From NCBI GenBank assembly GCA_039977295.1, contig JBDWDN010000011.1:248001-312000 (forward strand): a stretch of 64,000 nucleotides of DNA, in the 5' to 3' direction. Origin of the DNA: Hellea sp039977295. GTDB lineage: Bacteria; Pseudomonadota; Alphaproteobacteria; Caulobacterales; Maricaulaceae. Both the position numbers and the translations under genes were made by a program. Below, one piece after another: positions 53,833-62,284 of this stretch. How positions within the stretch are numbered: the first letter of the stretch is position 1; every line of letters starts with the position of its first letter. A model generated the notes under the pieces. The model was given only the letters and a program-made list of their open reading frames with translations. It ran no database searches and was not told the DNA's origin.

Positions 53833-54369
53833 CTAATTTTTGTATCTTGATAAGTCGTAAGAACATTCTGGAGATTGATTATATTCTGGTTCACTACGAA
53901 AAAAAAACCACCGGTTAGAGTCTTTTGGGTCAATAGTGTATTCATACTTTTTTGAAAAATTCTGAAGGTGAATATAAGTTGGATGGTTCCCGTCTAACAC
54001 CTTTATTAAAGTTTGTTCTTCATTCTCATTCAACTTTAAGATTGTTAATCCATCTTGAGTAATTGACTCCGAAATATCCTCCAGATTATAGTTTGGATGC
54101 TCTCCTTCATATATAGAGAACATGAATTCTCCATTTTCATTATATAGAGATGTGAGGGTAAAGTCTTTTACGGAAGACCTTTCTATTCTAGCTACCTCTA
54201 TGTCGTTTAAACAGAATCCTGTACTTACATAATTACAACAACTAGGAAGGTAATGACGTACAGTCTCTGCTTTATTATGACAGCTAACCAAGTAAAGTGA
54301 TGCTATAGTTGCCGCCGTAAAATAAGCTACTTTTGAAATTTTATATTTTCGAAGACGGCTTTTTTTCAT
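53833..54369 (-). CDS. Small lipoprotein, candidate immunity protein of the RHS-zincin
   Basis: 178 residues. A basic N-terminus and hydrophobic segment end at a lipobox (LYLVSC, Cys30), so the protein should be a membrane-anchored periplasmic lipoprotein. The mature part is beta-rich, acidic and has several Cys. I recognise no family. Its ATG overlaps the TGA of the RHS gene (ATGA), so the two are translated together. Polymorphic toxin genes are typically followed by their immunity gene. The region is clearly more A+T-rich than its surroundings. Function is inferred from position. Confidence 0.6.
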   Translation of the reverse strand: MKKSRLRKYKISKVAYFTAATIASLYLVSCHNKAETVRHYLPSCCNYVSTGFCLNDIEVARIERSSVKDFTLTSLYNENGEFMFSIYEGEHPNYNLEDISESITQDGLTILKLNENEEQTLIKVLDGNHPTYIHLQNFSKKYEYTIDPKDSNRWFFFRSEPEYNQSPECSYDLSRYKN

Positions 54370-57300
54370 CCTCCCTGCCCCTCTCTTTCACGACCCGAAA
54401 GTTCATTGCTGAAAGGAGGGAACTCAGATCCATTTGTTCTCTTAATCACATTATTATCAGGGTTTTCAATTATTGCCGTAATATCAGCCTCCGTAATTGA
54501 ACTCCCAAGCCCCATTAAATTAGTTGCTCCGTCCGTTCCTGGTTTTGGGACTGCCCCTACGACCTTTCCATTTTCTACAACATCAACATATTTATCAGGT
54601 AAGCCCAGAAGATGACCAACTTCATGCTTTGGCGTTTCGCCTCCGCTGTTTGCGTAAAGATACACACTGTCACCTTGTACAAATGCACGCCCTCTCCCAA
54701 GTTTTTCCACAACAGTATTGGTTCTGCCGATTGTATCACTTTTCATTACCGTTTCGATTTTAACATTATATTTCCCGTATTTTCCGCTCCATTGATGGGC
54801 CCCTCCAGCAATACGGGGTATCATTTGCCCCGAATTAGCAAACCCTCCCTGCTGAACTGGTAGAACTAAAGTAACATTATTCCCGATAACTTCGCCCTCA
54901 ACATACTTTCCGGTAGAGTCCATATTATTGACTGGGTCGTTAAACGTATAACCGAACCTATTAAAATAACCCGGCTCACCCGTATCTAGAAACGTCACAG
55001 GGTCAGTGCTCAGAAACCGTCCAATAGCCGGATCAAAATACCTCGCCTGCATATAGTTCAAACCCGTAGAGTTGTCTTTAATATGTCCCGTAAAGCCGGC
55101 CTGATTATCATTGGCCGCATCTTCATCCAAAGCCTCGCCGTAAGGCGTGTAGCTCTCTGTCCACTTCACGTCGCCAACCTCGCCGGCCGGATACCCAAGG
55201 CCCTTAGTGCCAGATTGGGCGCTGCCCAGATGGTCAGGGTGCAGATAGGCGAACTTATTATTCTCTATCCGAGCAATGGTCATGCCTGCGGCATGCATAT
55301 AATCCGTCATCTTACCGTCGGTCCATTCATCGACATGGGTCAGGCGGCCCGTAACGTCATAGACATTATAAATCGTCTTGCCATTGACCACGGATTTGAA
55401 GCGTTTGTGGTTGCCGTCATAAGCATAGCGGCTACCTGCGGCCACAGCTTCGCCTTGGGCGTTTTGTCCCGAGACAGTGCCAGGTTGGTCGGCCATATCA
55501 TATTCAAAGGTGAGGCCACCCAAGACCTCAACATTACCGCGGCTATCATAGGTCAAATTACGGCTACCTGTTCCGCCATTCGGCGCTGTGCGGGTATCAA
55601 CCACTGAGGTCAGGCGGCCTGTCCGGTTAGTCCCCGTCAAGTCGTAACCCATAGTCACCGTTCCGCCGCGAAGTGTTTTTTGGCGGATGTTTCCAAGGGG
55701 GTCATAAAGATAACTTGCATTCCCAAAGGACGCGCTTGTGACTGACTCTAAGCGGCCAAGGTCATCATATCCGTAATCTCGCGATCGGGTGCTATCAACA
55801 CCATCCGTCTGTAGATCAATACGTCCATTTAGGTCATATGTGTAAGAGAGGTCTAGGGCCGTGGTGACACCATCAGACACTAAAAGACTATCGAGTTGTA
55901 ATTGACTGTTCAGGCCGCGGGTTAAGGCCAGCCCATTGCCATAGGTTAGGCCTGCTACCGAGCCATCAGGGTGGTAAGTAATATTATCTAAATAAGTCTG
56001 CGTTGAATAAGACAGCTTCTCAGTACGCCCAAGGCCGTCATTGGACATGTAAAAGAGACGTCCCCCCGGAAGACGTCGACCCCTTAAATATCCGTGGGCG
56101 TTATAAAAATAATCCATGTCGAAGACGATGTCATATTCGCTATCCTCATCGTGGACGATTAACGCTTCTCTCGCGAGGCGGTTATGGGCATCATAGCTAT
56201 ATGCCCATCTGTTCCAATCGGGGCTGGAAATGTCCCCGCGATCAATACGGGTAAGTTGACTGTTTTGGTTATAAAGACGGTCAATGTCTGGGGTGTCAGG
56301 GTCTGCGTAATCAGTTATATCCAGACGTCCCATAGCGTCATAAGTTAAGGTGACTTTTGTTGGCCCTGACGGCGTAGCCGTGCAATCTGTCCCAGCAGCC
56401 ATGCCGCGAGAATAAGAGGTTAACTCGCCTGCATCATTATATGCATATAATTTGCTCCCAGACTCTGGCACATGATGGCGACAAAGGCGGCGCGTTATTG
56501 GATCATAATAGAATTTCTGCGTAAGGCTTATAGCTGTTGTATTGTAAAGTCCGAACTGCGTGACCTGCTCAATTTCATCCCAAATATTACGAACAATACC
56601 TGTTGTAACACCTTCGGGCTGTTGAATTTTTATAACTTCGCCGCCCCCTGGGCCGCCATACCCATTTCGAGTGGTTGTCGTAATTTTACCTTCACCGTCT
56701 GTGACCTGCGTGCGGTTGCCGGAAAGATAATCATACTTCGTTTCAGCGCCGTCACCGACGGTAACTTTCGAAGACTCCATCCGGCCTAAAGCATCATAGG
56801 TATAGCTCGTGCCTGATGTCGTGTTGAGTGTCGCAGATGGAAATGACTTGAATTTGACACGTCCAACGCCATCATATTGTGTCGTCACATAGGTTGAAAT
56901 ACCTTTGAGGCGGTCAAATCGGCGCGTGACGACTGGCCTTAATAAGCCATCATAGTATTTATACGTCCGGTCATACGCCTTATCTATAACCTGTATGAAA
57001 GCGACAGTTGGGGTTGAGCCGTTGAGAATAGTGGTGGGCGAAAGATGAAGAGATGACGTAGGGGGCTTGATTAAAGTAACGCGGCCCATCGAGTCATATT
57101 CATAGTCAACTTTGCGTCCTTTTGGGTCTGTTTGACTTTTCACCCAGCCATCGTCAGTGATCTCGCTATGAGTAATAATGTTTGTGATGGCAGATGTAAC
57201 TTTTGTGGGTTTACCGCGTTTATAGGTTTCAAATGTTGTCCGGCGGTCTTTTGCATCTTCAATCCAATTTACCGTTCCATTTGGATAATATCCGTACTCG

Positions 57301-58991
57301 GCTATATCCTTCACCTGATCATAGCTAAATTTCTTCTTAACTTGGCCGTTACCGTCATATTCAATTCTTGATATTTGGTGGGTCGTGGAACCTTCTTTTA
57401 GCCCAACCGTTTCCGGAAGGCCTAATATCCATTTAGTGGTATCATGCTTATAAGTCGTGACGGTTTCTCGTTCGGCCGTTGAGCCAGTTATATCACTAGA
57501 TGTTTTAACGGAAAGGGGACGACCATAGGAATACGTTGATGATGCCGTGTCGAAGTCATACTCATATTCCGTTGTGTAAATGTCTGTGTCTTGAGTAATT
57601 GTTCTTTTTTCTACCTGGACGTTTGTATCAAAACCTGAGCCAACGCCAAAAATGAACTCTGTTTCAACTGTTCTGATAACTTGATTTGTTGCACTCAGTG
57701 TTTCCTCTTTTTCAATACGGCCTTTGATTTTATTGCCTCGCTCTCTATTCACGTAGAGCTTTTTCTTCGACCCGTCCGGCAACGTTAAATTTCTGATTTT
57801 CGTCCTAGCAATGTTCCCGGTGCAGCTCCCATTATCTTGTTGGTAGTTATATCCCCAAATGCGTGTTTCATTAATTAATTCCAACTTTTTCTCAATAACG
57901 GCATATGAAGAATAGCTATAGGGGTTCGGCGGATTATTAGTCGTGCAGGTTTCACGATACTCACCATTTCTAATGCCTCTAACTTTATATTTCATTTCAG
58001 CCCCGAAAGGGTGCCTGACCGTTACGGTTGGAAAGGTAACCCCAACGTCAAATTGACGGTTGAATACGTCTTTCCTTAGAAAGACTTCCATATTGTTAGA
58101 ATATTCCCAGTAGTTTCCATCAGGAAGAGTTACGCGTTTCAAGCCCTTTTCACCCGTTGGATAATAGCTATATGCCCAAGTGCGAGTAGAAGCCGTTACC
58201 GTATCTGTAGTCGTCACAGTATCGACTTTATTATCACTGTTATAGCTGACGGTTATTTCTCTGCCATCATTAGCGATTATGCTGGTTACGCCCAGAACGT
58301 TATTGTCATTGTCTTTAAGGTATTGGTATTCGACCCAATTGCCGTGAACGTCTTCAATTTTTGAGGCATAAAGCTTCGCGAGTCCAAGCTCTTGTTTCGC
58401 TGGGTCTCCATATAACTCAGCCGAGTGATCTCCATTCTCAACATCGAAATAATATTTATCTCCATTGGGCGCTGTTACAAGGTTGTAGAGAAAAGTTGGG
58501 TGGGTGAGACAGCTTCGTTTCCAGTAATCTTCAGTCACATGGCTTCGTATCATTGTTTTTATGGAGTGGTTAGGAACATGTAACTGCAATCCCCCTCTTG
58601 TATACCACTCTCTTTCGAGACCTTGCTCATCCGCGCCATCTGGCAAACTAAGGCTGGGCCGGAGGCTGTCACAATATGTGATATTTTCCAGTCGCGGAGC
58701 GTCAACTATCCATTTGTTTTCTGAATCATATCGACGGCCAAACTGAACCGGGAGGCCTGAATTCCCAGGCAGAGAAACATCAACCGTGTAAAACGAGGCT
58801 GCCCCCGATGACATATCCATTGAGTCACCAAATATGTCCGCGCTAAGAGATATAACATTTGTGGTAGGTTCATGGGGACGCACATCTTCTGCGTCTTGAG
58901 CGCGGGCCGATACGTTCAGCAGCATCAGTAAAGCCGCAAAATTTAAAACGAATCTTAGGCTAAGAATACTTATGTTAATTTTGATAGACAC
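54366..58991 (-). CDS. Exported RHS/YD-repeat protein with zincin metallopeptidase tip
   Basis: 1541 residues. A Sec signal peptide (about 1-31, ARA-QDA) leads to a beta-rich region and a long array of YD repeats (YDSMGRV, YDALGRM, YDAMGRL, YDDLGRL, YDLTGTN). The RHS core ends with ARYFDPAIGRFLSTDPV from residue 1316 and FGYTFNDPVNNMDSTGK. The variable tip (about 1361-1541) carries HEVGHLLGLPD at 1456-1466, matching HExxHxxGxxD, and TNLMG near 1490-1494 as a Met-turn. It should be a zinc peptidase delivered from the RHS shell. No T6SS or VgrG gene is in the window, and the signal peptide points to Sec export and surface display. Substrate unknown. Confidence 0.85.
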   Translation of the reverse strand: MSIKINISILSLRFVLNFAALLMLLNVSARAQDAEDVRPHEPTTNVISLSADIFGDSMDMSSGAASFYTVDVSLPGNSGLPVQFGRRYDSENKWIVDAPRLENITYCDSLRPSLSLPDGADEQGLEREWYTRGGLQLHVPNHSIKTMIRSHVTEDYWKRSCLTHPTFLYNLVTAPNGDKYYFDVENGDHSAELYGDPAKQELGLAKLYASKIEDVHGNWVEYQYLKDNDNNVLGVTSIIANDGREITVSYNSDNKVDTVTTTDTVTASTRTWAYSYYPTGEKGLKRVTLPDGNYWEYSNNMEVFLRKDVFNRQFDVGVTFPTVTVRHPFGAEMKYKVRGIRNGEYRETCTTNNPPNPYSYSSYAVIEKKLELINETRIWGYNYQQDNGSCTGNIARTKIRNLTLPDGSKKKLYVNRERGNKIKGRIEKEETLSATNQVIRTVETEFIFGVGSGFDTNVQVEKRTITQDTDIYTTEYEYDFDTASSTYSYGRPLSVKTSSDITGSTAERETVTTYKHDTTKWILGLPETVGLKEGSTTHQISRIEYDGNGQVKKKFSYDQVKDIAEYGYYPNGTVNWIEDAKDRRTTFETYKRGKPTKVTSAITNIITHSEITDDGWVKSQTDPKGRKVDYEYDSMGRVTLIKPPTSSLHLSPTTILNGSTPTVAFIQVIDKAYDRTYKYYDGLLRPVVTRRFDRLKGISTYVTTQYDGVGRVKFKSFPSATLNTTSGTSYTYDALGRMESSKVTVGDGAETKYDYLSGNRTQVTDGEGKITTTTRNGYGGPGGGEVIKIQQPEGVTTGIVRNIWDEIEQVTQFGLYNTTAISLTQKFYYDPITRRLCRHHVPESGSKLYAYNDAGELTSYSRGMAAGTDCTATPSGPTKVTLTYDAMGRLDITDYADPDTPDIDRLYNQNSQLTRIDRGDISSPDWNRWAYSYDAHNRLAREALIVHDEDSEYDIVFDMDYFYNAHGYLRGRRLPGGRLFYMSNDGLGRTEKLSYSTQTYLDNITYHPDGSVAGLTYGNGLALTRGLNSQLQLDSLLVSDGVTTALDLSYTYDLNGRIDLQTDGVDSTRSRDYGYDDLGRLESVTSASFGNASYLYDPLGNIRQKTLRGGTVTMGYDLTGTNRTGRLTSVVDTRTAPNGGTGSRNLTYDSRGNVEVLGGLTFEYDMADQPGTVSGQNAQGEAVAAGSRYAYDGNHKRFKSVVNGKTIYNVYDVTGRLTHVDEWTDGKMTDYMHAAGMTIARIENNKFAYLHPDHLGSAQSGTKGLGYPAGEVGDVKWTESYTPYGEALDEDAANDNQAGFTGHIKDNSTGLNYMQARYFDPAIGRFLSTDPVTFLDTGEPGYFNRFGYTFNDPVNNMDSTGKYVEGEVIGNNVTLVLPVQQGGFANSGQMIPRIAGGAHQWSGKYGKYNVKIETVMKSDTIGRTNTVVEKLGRGRAFVQGDSVYLYANSGGETPKHEVGHLLGLPDKYVDVVENGKVVGAVPKPGTDGATNLMGLGSSITEADITAIIENPDNNVIKRTNGSEFPPFSNELSGREREGQGG

Positions 58992-59138
58992 TGCAATCCC
59001 CCAATTTTTAACAAAAGGTAAACATAAATATGGATTGCACTCAAGGTAGAAAATAAAAATATTTTATAGATAGGTTGTTCTCGCTTATCCTGAGCTGGCA
59101 GATCTACATTTTACAGAGCGATTGAGGACTGAGAACTT
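58992..59138. other. Upstream region of the RHS gene
   Basis: An A+T-rich stretch, with AAATAAAAATATTTTATAG near 59050. It must contain the RHS promoter, but no clear -35/-10 pair was fixed. No gene. Confidence 0.4.
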
Positions 59139-59309
59139 TTGCTAGCCCCATCAAAATTAAATAGCCTCGCCGCACGCGATTCCACAAGCCCATTTGCCGC
59201 AAAGAAACGTGTGATGAATCGCGCCAATCAACTGTTCAGGGTGTGGAAACATTGGCAGGCGAGCTCACGCTACGAGACGGTTCATCGTAAGATGACTAGG
59301 GGGGATTAA
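59139..59309 (+). other. Short open frame, possible gene remnant
   Basis: A frame from TTG 59139 to TAA 59307-59309 encodes 56 basic residues ending YETVHRKMTRGD; an internal ATG at 59214 gives 31 residues. No ribosome site is evident. I recognise no family. Composition is coding-like, unlike the A+T-rich flanks, so it may be the tail of a lost gene at the island edge. Confidence 0.25.
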
Positions 59310-59354
59310 GAGCCTCAGCTGTCAAATTACATATAAGATAATTGAGTAAAACAA

Positions 59355-59497
59355 GGGTGCAGGAGTCTATGTTTCTTTTGCGTTTTGTAAAAAAAAACCG
59401 CTGAGGAAACGCTAACGTAATGCACCGCGATTGAATGCGCTGTGCCACTGGCGGATTACGTCTGCATTTTTTCAAAACGCAAACTAATCCGCCCTAC
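59355..59497. repeat. Palindromic intergenic repeat, copy 2 (degraded)
   Basis: Shares with copy 1 the stretch GGAAACGCTAACGTAATGCACC-type centre, GGCGGATTACGTCTGC and the terminal AAACTAATCCGCCCTAC, ending at 59497. The left part (GGGTGCAGGAG...) has diverged and contains a run of A. It sits 11 bases from the aroC stop. Together with copy 1 it brackets the RHS locus. Confidence 0.7.
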
Positions 59498-59508
59498 ATC
59501 CGAGATAT

Positions 59509-60579
59509 CTATCCAACCTGACCGCGGTGCCGCAGCTTATGATCCGCTAACACACAGGCGAGCATCGCCTCTGCCACAGGAACGCCGCGTATGCCTACAC
59601 AGGGATCATGCCGCCCCTTTGTTCGCACGTCGATCTCATTGCCCTCTGCATCAATGCTTTGAACGGGCGTTAGCATAGAGGAAGTAGGTTTGATGGCGAC
59701 GCGGGCGACGATGTCGTCACCATTTGATATACCGCCTAATATGCCGCCTGAATGGTTGGAGAGGAAGAGCGGATTGTCGCCTTCCATACGGATCTCATCA
59801 GCATTATCTGTACCGTTCCAGCCGGCGGCCGCAAAGCCTGCGCCGATTTCTACGCCTTTGGCCGCGTTAATGCTCATCAAGCCCATAGCCAAATCGCTAT
59901 CGAGTTTGCCGTAAACAGGCGCGCCCCAGCCAGCGGGGACTCCTCTGGCGCGAACCTCTATAATAGCGCCGACGGAGTTCCCGTCTTTGCGTATAGCGTC
60001 AAGATAACCTTCCCATTCCTTGGCGGCGATGGCGTCAGGGCACCAGAACGGGTTATTATTAACCTCATCCCAATCCCAATTGTCGCCGTCGACAATTTTC
60101 TCGCCGATTTGAATAACCGCGCCTTGGATTTTAATATTATCGCCGAGGACTTTGCGGGCAATGGCGCCCGCCGCGACGCGGTTAGCCGTTTCACGGGCCG
60201 AGCTGCGCCCACCGCCGCGATAATCGCGGATCCCGTATTTGGCATCATAGGTGAGGTCGGCATGGCCCGGGCGGTAGCGTGACTTAATCTCGGAATAGTC
60301 TTTGCTGCGCTGATCGATATTCTCAATTAGCAAGCTAATGGGCGTGCCGGTGGTTTGGCCTTCAAAAACGCCCGAGAGAATTTTGACTTGATCGGGTTCA
60401 TTGCGCTGCGTGACAAAACGCGATGTTCCTGGGCGGCGTTTATCCAGAAAAGTTTGGATATCGGCTTCGCTGAGCTCGATTTTCGGCGGGCAGCCATCGA
60501 GGACACAGCCAATAGCGGGGCCGTGGCTCTCGCCCCACGTTGTGAACCTAAATAAGTGACCGAATGAATTATGTGACAT
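59509..60579 (-). CDS. aroC: Chorismate synthase
   Basis: A 356-residue AroC. SFGHLFRFTTWGESHGPAIGCVLDGCPP at the N-terminus, RYRPGHADLTYDAKYGIRDYRGGGRSSARET in the middle and GRHDPCVGIRGVPVAEAM at the end are the three signature blocks. It makes chorismate from EPSP using reduced FMN and finishes the shikimate pathway. It stands alone on the minus strand. Confidence 0.96.
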   Translation of the reverse strand: MSHNSFGHLFRFTTWGESHGPAIGCVLDGCPPKIELSEADIQTFLDKRRPGTSRFVTQRNEPDQVKILSGVFEGQTTGTPISLLIENIDQRSKDYSEIKSRYRPGHADLTYDAKYGIRDYRGGGRSSARETANRVAAGAIARKVLGDNIKIQGAVIQIGEKIVDGDNWDWDEVNNNPFWCPDAIAAKEWEGYLDAIRKDGNSVGAIIEVRARGVPAGWGAPVYGKLDSDLAMGLMSINAAKGVEIGAGFAAAGWNGTDNADEIRMEGDNPLFLSNHSGGILGGISNGDDIVARVAIKPTSSMLTPVQSIDAEGNEIDVRTKGRHDPCVGIRGVPVAEAMLACVLADHKLRHRGQVG

Positions 60580-60695
60580 GAGCGTGTCTTTAGACGAGCA
60601 CGCGCAAAAGGGCTAGTCGGAAGTTTTCTAGTGGGGCAACGCTTTATTTGAGGTTTACTCACTGCTCATGCGTTAGCGCGCCGCGCTTTATGTAA

Positions 60696-61382
60696 TCAAA
60701 ATGTTGAGAATTTGAATTCCGACACTAGACATAGATATGAGACCGCAGGTTTAGAGTCAGTTTCGAAGCTCGCATTCTTAAAAGTGCTTATGCGAACTGG
60801 CATATTGATTTTAAAGTGCTCTTTTAATCCTGTTTCATAGAGATGTAGTAATTCTGATTCAGTCATGTTTAAAGAATAATCCCAGTTTACAGGCGGGTTT
60901 TCTGGTTCAGATTTAAAGAAGCCTTTTTTTAAAAAACCCTTGGAGGCTGGTAACGTCACTAAGTTGACATACCCTGGTTTAACATCAAAAATTTTAGTTC
61001 GTTCATCAAAGCAATTAGAGCGGGTTTCATCATAAATATTGACGAAACCGTATTCGCCTGCGGGAAGATTTTTAAAGGTTGCGGAAAGAGCTTTTTCCTC
61101 GACATCTTTAATCTGGTTCGAAAACGCCATATGTAGAATTCCCGAAGGGAGGTTGCCAATATTCATAAAGAAACCATTCATATCTTTCCTGAACTCTCCA
61201 GTATCACTATTCGCCGCCGCTCCAGATAGCCACATTTTCCTATTGTCAACGTTTTTTAATATAACCATGACCGCGCCACGTTCCGCGCGTTGTTCTGCCG
61301 TCATATTAGGCGACGTGCTCGCACATGATCCTAAAGCAATGGCTCCCGCTGCAATTCCTACAAATTTCGTGATTAATCGCAT
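60696..61382 (-). CDS. Lipoprotein of unknown function
   Basis: 228 residues with a lipoprotein signal ending at LGSC-AST (Cys20). The mature part has a beta-sandwich look: GAVMVILKNVDNRKMWLSG, LPAGEYGFVNIYDET and VKPGYVNLVTL, like small carbohydrate- or surface-binding lipoproteins. I recognise no named family. It lies 116 bases from aroC and is somewhat A+T-rich. Probably periplasmic or outer membrane. Confidence 0.65.
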   Translation of the reverse strand: MRLITKFVGIAAGAIALGSCASTSPNMTAEQRAERGAVMVILKNVDNRKMWLSGAAANSDTGEFRKDMNGFFMNIGNLPSGILHMAFSNQIKDVEEKALSATFKNLPAGEYGFVNIYDETRSNCFDERTKIFDVKPGYVNLVTLPASKGFLKKGFFKSEPENPPVNWDYSLNMTESELLHLYETGLKEHFKINMPVRISTFKNASFETDSKPAVSYLCLVSEFKFSTF

Positions 61383-61467
61383 AAAATTCCTATACAGTTT
61401 CTTGAATTTTTACTTACGAAAATTTGCATTTTAGAAGCGGTATTGTCAATGTTCATCCCTTTGAGAC

Positions 61468-61698
61468 CTAATCCCACAAGCTAGAATCAAATTGGAAAAC
61501 TTCATTCACGGGTTCGCCCAGCACATGGGCGATACGAAACGCAAGCTCAAGCGACGGTGCATATTTCTGGGCTTCAATCGCGATGATGGTTTGTCGGGTC
61601 GCGCCAACACGTTCTGCGAGGCCCGCTTGAGTTAACTCCGTGCGGGCGAGCCGAATGCGCTTAATCTGGTTCGTAATGCTCGTTTTTTTACCGCCCAT
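61468..61698 (-). CDS. Small XRE-family regulator
   Basis: A 76-residue, single-domain helix-turn-helix protein: RTELTQAGLAERVGATRQTIIAIEAQKYAPSLELAFRIAHVLGEPVNEVFQF. This is the short YozG/YgzD-like class that often controls a neighbouring membrane-protein gene. It begins 2 bases after the membrane-protein stop, so the pair forms one transcript. The two matched inverted repeats upstream of the pair are the probable binding sites. Confidence 0.85.
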   Translation of the reverse strand: MGGKKTSITNQIKRIRLARTELTQAGLAERVGATRQTIIAIEAQKYAPSLELAFRIAHVLGEPVNEVFQFDSSLWD

Positions 61699-61700
61699 GA

Positions 61701-62177
61701 CTATTCCCTATACGCCCAAATCATAATGCCCTGTTTTACAAGGTCGGCGACGTAGCTAACAATCATAAGGGCAAATATAATTTCGGCGGGCTTCTGAATG
61801 GAAATGGGCGGGATGTAGTCTGCTCCAATCAGATTATGCAGCAACAAGGTTACAATAACGCCGCCAACGCCCCACTGCATGAGGCGGTAACCCCAATGCG
61901 CGCCTTTGCGTTCGATGGTAATGTCACGCTCATCTTTTTCATAAGGTTCTTTGCGCTTACGCATGTCAAATATGGCGGCAATCACCGCATGCAAAATGAC
62001 GGTCACAATGACCACACCCAGAATGATTTCGCCAAATTCGCTTATGTTCGTATGGATAAGCTTAGGCGATAGACCAATCGTTGTCTTTGACCAGAAATAC
62101 GCAAATACGGTACCATCCGCGAGTAATGTAATCCATGCCTGACGTTCAGGCTCACTCATATCTTCAATTTTTGTCAC
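61701..62177 (-). CDS. Four-helix membrane protein paired with XRE regulator
   Basis: 158 residues with four predicted membrane helices (about 18-37, 48-70, 100-120 and 128-150) and a charged cytoplasmic loop (RKRKEPYEKDERDITIERKG). The KDERD-I-ERKG loop resembles the DUF2178-like group of small membrane proteins coded next to short XRE regulators. Such pairs are widespread with unknown function. It is the first gene of the two-gene operon whose promoter region holds the TGTAAA-N6-TTTACA sites. Confidence 0.75.
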   Translation of the reverse strand: MTKIEDMSEPERQAWITLLADGTVFAYFWSKTTIGLSPKLIHTNISEFGEIILGVVIVTVILHAVIAAIFDMRKRKEPYEKDERDITIERKGAHWGYRLMQWGVGGVIVTLLLHNLIGADYIPPISIQKPAEIIFALMIVSYVADLVKQGIMIWAYRE

Positions 62178-62195
62178 GCCTCGTCTCCTTCACGG

Positions 62196-62213
62196 TGTAA
62201 ACTATGTTTTACA
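62196..62213. promoter_or_regulatory. Operator 1, TGTAAA-N6-TTTACA
   Basis: A perfect 6-bp inverted repeat with a 6-base spacer, 19 bases upstream of the membrane-protein start codon. It also lies inside a second palindrome (ACTATGT-TTT-ACATAGT). An identical arm pair with the same spacing recurs 37 bases further upstream. Confidence 0.7.
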
Positions 62214-62232
62214 TAGTGGGGGAAATGAGCGA

Positions 62233-62250
62233 TGTAAAGTATTTTTTACA
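62233..62250. promoter_or_regulatory. Operator 2, TGTAAA-N6-TTTACA
   Basis: Same arms and same 6-base spacer as operator 1, centre-to-centre 37 bases. Two matched sites upstream of an XRE-containing operon point to cooperative autorepression. They lie between that operon and the end of amn. Confidence 0.7.
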
Positions 62251-62284
62251 TTACTAAAAAATAGAGCGACGTGACGCGGCGCCT

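Noticed and set aside
55083..55607. 174-codon open frame opposite the RHS gene
   Set aside because: Repeated YD-type coding sequence often gives long antisense frames; no ribosome site or family match.
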